Positions 1-3,085 of a stretch of 5,830 nucleotides of DNA are shown piece after piece (position 1 is the stretch's first letter; each line of letters begins with the position of its first letter). A model generated the notes under the pieces. That model was given only the letters and a program-made list of their open reading frames with translations. It searched no databases and had not been told where the DNA came from. Source of the DNA: Promethearchaeota archaeon (lineage in GTDB: Archaea; Asgardarchaeota; Lokiarchaeia; Sigynarchaeales; MK-D1); the NCBI GenBank assembly GCA_016839865.1, contig JAEOTN010000418.1, positions 1-5,830 on the forward strand. Reading direction: 5' to 3'. Made by a program: the position numbers and the translations under genes.

Positions 1-879
1 GATGGTGCAGATGGTACGGAGTTAGCAAATACATATGAAGCAAATACCTATACCAGGGATGTTGAAGTATATAATAGTACAGCAGTTATTTCTGGTAATG
101 ATGATGGAGACATATTTGTATGGGACATTAATACGGCTTCACCAACATTTGATGATATAGTACTCAGTGCAAATTGGGGTAATGATATAAATGACTTGCT
201 TATTGTCGAGGATCTTGACTCGGATGGAGTTAATGAAATTGCTATTGGTGCCGATAGTGTAACTGGAGTCGTGTATGGAAATAATCTAACAAATATCTGG
301 ACGAAAGGTTTAGTCGGAAATTGGAATGGAGGATACATCGATGCGTATGATATGGAATTGCTTGAAGATTTAAGCGGAGATGGATTCAAAGATTTTGCAG
401 TTACCGGTTATTCAGACCATGGTGCAGTATTCGTTTATAGCACATATGGCGTAGTTAATTTCATACCAGATTTGTCAGGTTATGGATTTTCCGATACCGA
501 TTGCACAGAAGATAACGACCATACATTCGTCTTTACTGCAACAGTGACTCAAAAGAAAGGACTTACATGCACTGCAGAGATAAGCTTAGATGATGAAGCC
601 TGGCATACAATGACACAAGGTTCGGGAACCTGGGAAACCGGAATGACTTTTACTTATACGCATGATGGTGGTTTTTCAGACGGAGATCATACATACAAAT
701 TCCGCTTCACTGATACATTCCCTGATGTATACACAACCGCAAATAAAACATTCCAAGTTGGTAATTGTGGTAACGGTGGATTAGATATTCCTGGTGCTGG
801 AGTCTGGATGCTTCTAGCTAGTGCAGGAATTGGAGTAATAATTAGTCTTTATCTGTTCCGAAAACGAATCAAACACTAA
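1..879 (+). CDS. FG-GAP / beta-propeller surface protein with Ig-like domain and C-terminal membrane anchor (5' end missing)
   Basis: The frame is open from the first base of the window, so the gene begins upstream; 292 residues are visible, ending in TAA at 877-879. Visible residues about 33-46 (ISGNDDGDIFVWDINT) look like a propeller blade. Two Asp-rich calcium-type loops follow, DLDSDGVNE at about 71-79 and DLSGDGFKD at about 123-131, each followed by a hydrophobic strand, as in FG-GAP/integrin-like blades. Residues about 153-253 are beta-rich and Ig-like (SDGDHTYKFRFTD). The C-terminus is GLDIPGAGVW, a hydrophobic helix (about 268-286) and a basic tail FRKRIKH. This is the usual layout of archaeal cell-surface proteins held by a C-terminal helix, similar to PGF-CTERM-like sorting signals. 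The product should therefore sit outside the membrane with only the tail in the cytoplasm. Ligand and exact role cannot be told. The first ATG-like starts inside the window are internal and should not be used as the gene start. Confidence 0.85.
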   Translation, partial: DGADGTELANTYEANTYTRDVEVYNSTAVISGNDDGDIFVWDINTASPTFDDIVLSANWGNDINDLLIVEDLDSDGVNEIAIGADSVTGVVYGNNLTNIWTKGLVGNWNGGYIDAYDMELLEDLSGDGFKDFAVTGYSDHGAVFVYSTYGVVNFIPDLSGYGFSDTDCTEDNDHTFVFTATVTQKKGLTCTAEISLDDEAWHTMTQGSGTWETGMTFTYTHDGGFSDGDHTYKFRFTDTFPDVYTTANKTFQVGNCGNGGLDIPGAGVWMLLASAGIGVIISLYLFRKRIKH

Positions 880-885
880 AACTAT

Positions 886-899
886 TTTTTATTTTTTTT
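886..899 (+). terminator. T-rich terminator after the surface protein gene
   Basis: Seven bases after the stop codon the plus strand carries two T runs separated by a single A. Archaeal RNA polymerase terminates on such U-rich tracts without needing a hairpin, so this probably ends the surface-protein transcript. Confidence 0.5.
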
Positions 900-906
900 A
901 TTCATA

Positions 907-944
907 GAAAGAAAAAGAAAGAATCCCGTAACGGGAATTTTTTT
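907..944. terminator. Bidirectional hairpin terminator between convergent genes
   Basis: A short perfect stem TCCCG-TAA-CGGGA lies at 924-936. On the plus strand it is followed by seven T (938-944). On the minus strand, reading out of the cold-shock gene, it is followed by a pyrimidine tract (reverse complement of 907-923, T and C only). It sits between two convergent genes and so can serve both. The 5-bp stem is short; the T-rich tails are the stronger evidence. Confidence 0.5.
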
Positions 945-974
945 ATTGATATTCAACATCACAAAACGTATTGC

Positions 975-1226
975 TTAGTATCGTTCTCTTCGTTGTCTTG
1001 GTTGAAATGGTGCCTTTTCGGTAACTACAACATCACGGGCTTCTAAGCCTTTTTCAGTCTCGACTACCTCATACTCCACTTTATCGTTTTCGTTTAGGGA
1101 AGCGAATTCTCCCTCTACTACTTTGATTGCAGAATAGTGTACAAATACATCTTTTTCTCCTTCGTCAGGAGTTATAAATCCGAAGCCTTTTCGGCTATTG
1201 AACCATTTTACTGTTCCACTTGCCAT
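975..1226 (-). CDS. CspA-type cold-shock domain protein
   Basis: A complete 83-residue protein starting with [20 protein letters not shown]. It holds both nucleic-acid-binding motifs of the cold-shock domain: RNP1 (KGFGFI, residues about 13-18) and RNP2 (VFVHY, about 27-31), with the conserved KWFN lead-in. The domain is a five-stranded OB barrel that binds single-stranded RNA and DNA; family members act as RNA chaperones, often at low temperature. Residues 1-70 cover the domain; the last 13 or so ([12 protein letters not shown]) form a basic, Arg-rich tail longer than the roughly 67-70 residues of bacterial CspA, and could add RNA affinity. It is transcribed towards the surface-protein gene and divergently from sepF. 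No Shine-Dalgarno sequence is visible before the ATG, only A/T-rich bases. Csp proteins occur patchily in archaea and are usually thought to come from bacteria; the transfer history here is not visible from one copy. Confidence 0.95.
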   Translation of the reverse strand: MASGTVKWFNSRKGFGFITPDEGEKDVFVHYSAIKVVEGEFASLNENDKVEYEVVETEKGLEARDVVVTEKAPFQPRQRRERY

Positions 1227-1395
1227 TTTAGAAAATCTCGTTTTTTATCATTTGTTAATTGGATAAAGGTAATCTCAAAAACATCGAATCAAAAACAGAG
1301 CCTATTACTACATGTGTAAAGTTTGCATTACAGTTTCGTACAGAATTCGTTCATTGATACTAAATTTTTTTAATTACATGGGACGATTAAAATTC

Positions 1396-1407
1396 TTTTT
1401 AAATAAA
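1396..1407. promoter_or_regulatory. Candidate TATA box, possibly used in both directions
   Basis: TTTTTAAATAAA fits the archaeal TATA consensus well on the plus strand, and its complement (TTTATTTAAAAA) fits on the minus strand. Used towards sepF it would start RNA near 1430 and give a leader of about 125 nt that includes the dyad and palindrome downstream. Used towards the cold-shock gene it would give a leader of about 150 nt. The direction cannot be settled from sequence. Confidence 0.4.
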
Positions 1408-1428
1408 CTTTGTTTTTTTATCTCATCA

Positions 1429-1451
1429 AAAACCATGATTTCAACGGTTTT
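1429..1451. repeat. Inverted repeat AAAACC / GGTTTT
   Basis: AAAACC at 1429-1434 and its exact complement GGTTTT at 1446-1451 are separated by 11 nt. It lies just downstream of the TATA-like box and 8 nt before the larger palindrome. It may be a weak operator or a leader hairpin; six AT-rich base pairs can also occur by chance. Confidence 0.3.
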
Positions 1452-1458
1452 CTACAGA

Positions 1459-1474
1459 TATGATCTCGATCATA
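1459..1474. promoter_or_regulatory. Perfect palindrome, candidate operator upstream of sepF
   Basis: TATGATC-TC-GATCATA is a perfect 7+7 bp inverted repeat with a 2-nt centre, the size and symmetry expected for a dimeric helix-turn-helix regulator. It is followed directly by an overlapping CATA-N6-TATG dyad (1471-1484). A TCGAGAT at 1517-1523 is complementary to ATCTCGA at 1463-1469. It lies 80 bp before the sepF start, in the divergent region, so it could affect either neighbour. No regulator gene is seen in the window. Confidence 0.45.
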
Positions 1475-1553
1475 CCGTGATATGGTGTACATAGTTGTTA
1501 GCTTTTTCTATTTGTGTCGAGATTGATCCTATGCACATAACAAACAAGAGAGG

Positions 1554-1937
1554 GTGCTGCAAATTCGAAAAAATAAGAAAAATATTCCTGATTCCCCAAA
1601 AATGCATCTACAAAGTAAAAAACCGACAGACCAAAAGAAGGCTTTAGAAAACCTTGCACACTTACGAAAAGCATATGAGAAACGTTTGTGTTTTGTGAAA
1701 ATGTATGATTTTCAATCTCTTAGAGATGTCAATTCCATCACAAATGAACTTCAGAATGGTAACATCTTATTGTTAAACACGGAGCCGTTATTAGGTGACA
1801 ATGCTAATTCAATGGTTGAAGTTAAACGTGCTATTGATCAACTTAGAGGTTATTGCAGAGAATATGGTGGCGATATGAAAAGAGTCGGGGATTATATGCT
1901 AGTTATTACTCCTAATCGTAACTATCGTATCACTTGA
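1554..1937 (+). CDS. sepF: SepF-like cell division protein (FtsZ membrane anchor family)
   Basis: A 127-residue protein whose residues about 46-127 match the SepF (DUF552) fold: a strand (CFVKMYDFQSLRDV), a helix, the hydrophobic strand with N-G-N-I-LLLN (68-75), a second long helix (VEVKRAIDQLRGYCREYGG, 88-106) and the closing RVGDYMLVITPNRNYRI (110-126). In archaea SepF dimers bind the FtsZ C-terminal tail and tether the ring to the membrane. Residues 1-45 are Lys-rich with a helical stretch at 27-44, but no clear amphipathic membrane-targeting helix begins the protein, which is unusual. The start is uncertain: GTG at 1554 is the longest choice after an in-frame TGA at 1524, with GAGAGG touching it too closely to be a normal ribosome site; ATG at 1602 (residue 17) is the main alternative. 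It has 83 bp before the next gene and no obvious terminator. Confidence 0.8.
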   Translation: MLQIRKNKKNIPDSPKMHLQSKKPTDQKKALENLAHLRKAYEKRLCFVKMYDFQSLRDVNSITNELQNGNILLLNTEPLLGDNANSMVEVKRAIDQLRGYCREYGGDMKRVGDYMLVITPNRNYRIT

Positions 1938-1990
1938 AATCTTTGCGGTAGTATTAGTTTGTAACCGTGCTTTGAGCAAATGTAGTTAAG

Positions 1991-2000
1991 TATTTATAGA
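1991..2000 (+). promoter_or_regulatory. TATA box for a leaderless transcript of the zinc-ribbon membrane gene
   Basis: TATTTATAGA is centred about 25 bp before the ATG at 2021. In archaea that spacing puts the transcription start at or next to the start codon, giving a leaderless mRNA. This agrees with the lack of a Shine-Dalgarno sequence, and suggests the gene is not wholly dependent on read-through from sepF. Confidence 0.5.
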
Positions 2001-2020
2001 TTATTGATTGACTTATCTGC

Positions 2021-2824
2021 ATGGGATTACAAAGACGTATCAACCTAATGCGCGTAGCCTTCATGTTGTTGTTACTAGGTAACGGGATTTTTATTTTTAC
2101 ATCCATAATTTCGTCACTTCATTCAATTAACGAGTACTTGGGTGATCAAAGTATCGACTGGGTTACAAGTATTCTCACATTTAGTAATACTCTTTCACTT
2201 GTTAGTATGGTTATGAGTATAGCAGGAAGTGTTTTTCTTCTTCTTGCATTAGCAAGAATCGGAGAGAAGGGAAGTTTCAAATTACAAAGCACAAGTAAAA
2301 TTGCATTTTTGTTGTTAATTGCTAGTCTGGTATTGAACTTCGCATTCACTTACTTGCTGTCATCTCTCGAAGTGTGGGGAGCATTAGATAGTGAAGGAAT
2401 CAATACATTGCTCTCATACACTCCTCTCCTTACCGTGGCTGTTGATTCAGCATTCTATATATTCCTTGGATTCACACTTCGAACATTAAAATCAGACTAT
2501 AAACTTAGCAACAAACCTCTCATCACTACTTTTCTTTATCCTATTTCATTTGCATTGCGTCTATTGTTAATGTTTGATCTCTTTTCCTCTGAAATTACGG
2601 CACTTCTTGCTTCTTTGATAGTTTCCGTTGTAGGATTTGTAATTTTGATCATATTCTTTAGTAGTGGTTTAATTGGGCTTAAGAAAGTCAGAAATAGAAT
2701 TGGGGGAGTAAAATTTTCTGAAGTTTTACCGTCTCGAAGAGATGGAAAATTCTGTGCAAATTGCGGTACTTCAATTGAATCGATAGCAAGTTTTTGTGCA
2801 AATTGTGGTCATCCAATTGAATAA
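2021..2824 (+). CDS. Six-helix membrane protein with C-terminal zinc ribbon, function unknown
   Basis: A complete 267-residue protein. The ATG is the first start after an in-frame TGA at 2009-2011. Six hydrophobic segments can be seen at about residues 11-31, 58-80, 93-115, 129-154, 168-187 and 190-219. Basic residues cluster at the N-terminus (QRRINLMR), in the 81-93 and 154-166 loops and after the last helix (KKVRNR), so both ends should be cytoplasmic. The tail ends in a compact zinc ribbon with two CANCG knuckles: Cys245/Cys248 and Cys259/Cys262, spaced 10 residues apart. Such ribbons usually stabilise a small fold or mediate contacts; here it would face the cytoplasm beneath the membrane. 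I do not recognise the membrane domain as a transporter or enzyme family and see no catalytic motif. It follows sepF by 83 bp in the same direction but has its own TATA box and ends in a T-rich terminator, so a shared role with sepF is only a possibility. Confidence 0.85.
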   Translation: MGLQRRINLMRVAFMLLLLGNGIFIFTSIISSLHSINEYLGDQSIDWVTSILTFSNTLSLVSMVMSIAGSVFLLLALARIGEKGSFKLQSTSKIAFLLLIASLVLNFAFTYLLSSLEVWGALDSEGINTLLSYTPLLTVAVDSAFYIFLGFTLRTLKSDYKLSNKPLITTFLYPISFALRLLLMFDLFSSEITALLASLIVSVVGFVILIIFFSSGLIGLKKVRNRIGGVKFSEVLPSRRDGKFCANCGTSIESIASFCANCGHPIE

Positions 2825-2832
2825 ATCATTGC

Positions 2833-2844
2833 TTTCTCTTTTTT
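2833..2844 (+). terminator. T-rich terminator after the zinc-ribbon membrane gene
   Basis: A pyrimidine tract ending in six T lies 9 bp after the stop codon. There is no hairpin before it; U-rich tracts are sufficient for archaeal termination. Confidence 0.45.
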
Positions 2845-2848
2845 AATA

Positions 2849-2993
2849 CTCCCTATTCATAGGTAGTACCGACTTTATTTCAAGATTTTAGAATCACACG
2901 TGCACTGACATCAATTACATATGTTTTTTAGACCGACAATATTTATTGCATGGAATTCATCAAAACCAATAAGGATCAATAGTGAATAGGGAG
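2849..2993. repeat. 11-bp inverted repeat bounding a 145-bp non-coding segment
   Basis: CTCCCTATTCA at 2849-2859 and its exact complement TGAATAGGGAG at 2983-2993 bracket 123 bp of AT-rich, non-coding sequence upstream of the large helicase gene. The layout resembles a very small MITE-like element or a decayed insertion, or a long-range stem. No target-site duplication is visible next to the outer ends, and there is no coding sequence inside. The rest of the 2825-3085 gap holds a T-rich terminator, a direct repeat and a TATA-like box. Confidence 0.45.
2868..2944 (+). repeat. Direct repeat ACCGAC-WW-TATTT, two copies
   Basis: Copies at 2868-2880 and 2932-2944 share 11 of 13 bases (only the two central A/T bases differ) and start 64 bp apart. 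Both lie inside the segment bounded by the inverted repeat. They could be paired regulator sites for the helicase gene, or internal repeats of a small element. The GC-containing ACCGAC core makes chance less likely than for a pure AT match. Confidence 0.3.
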
Positions 2994-3057
2994 GGAATTT
3001 CGCCAAATTTCATTTTTTGCAAGGATAATCTAATTAGGCAGTCTTATTCTTACAGAT

Positions 3058-3066
3058 CCTATAATC
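3058..3066 (+). promoter_or_regulatory. TATA-like box for the helicase gene
   Basis: CCTATAATC is centred about 24 bp before the ATG at 3086, again the spacing of a leaderless archaeal transcript. No Shine-Dalgarno sequence lies before the start codon. Confidence 0.4.
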
Positions 3067-3085
3067 TAGTTTGGTAAAGAAAACA

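Larger units (their letters stand above)
1227..1553. other. Divergent intergenic region between the cold-shock gene and sepF
   Basis: This 327-bp stretch contains no convincing gene. Short open frames of about 60 codons cross it, but they have no recognisable domain and low-complexity Phe/Ser/Tyr-rich translations. It should hold the promoters of both flanking genes. It contains a strong TATA-like box (1396-1407), a 6-bp dyad (1429-1451) and a perfect palindrome (1459-1474), listed separately. An A-rich GATAAAAAA on the minus strand just upstream of the cold-shock start (about 1241-1249) is a weak alternative TATA box for that gene. Confidence 0.6.

Noticed and set aside
48..389. Minus-strand 113-codon open frame
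   Set aside because: It lies opposite the FG-GAP coding frame, which is open from base 1, and its Ser/Pro/Thr-rich translation shows no domain.
1306..1318. TACTACATGTGTA near-palindrome upstream of the cold-shock gene
   Set aside because: The symmetry needs a one-base bulge and only the central ACATGT is perfect, so it is within chance expectation.
1137..1494. Two 60-codon plus-strand open frames across the cold-shock gene start and the intergenic region
   Set aside because: The first overlaps the cold-shock gene antisense. Both give low-complexity Phe/Ser/Tyr-rich translations with no domain and no start signal.
1531..1647. Short frame from ATG 1531 (38 codons, begins MHITNKRGCCKF) as an alternative N-terminus for SepF
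   Set aside because: It is in a different frame from sepF and ends at a TAG inside it. Joining the two would need a frameshift for which there is no direct evidence.
2146..2349. Minus-strand 67-codon open frame
   Set aside because: It is the antisense shadow of the six-helix membrane protein gene.
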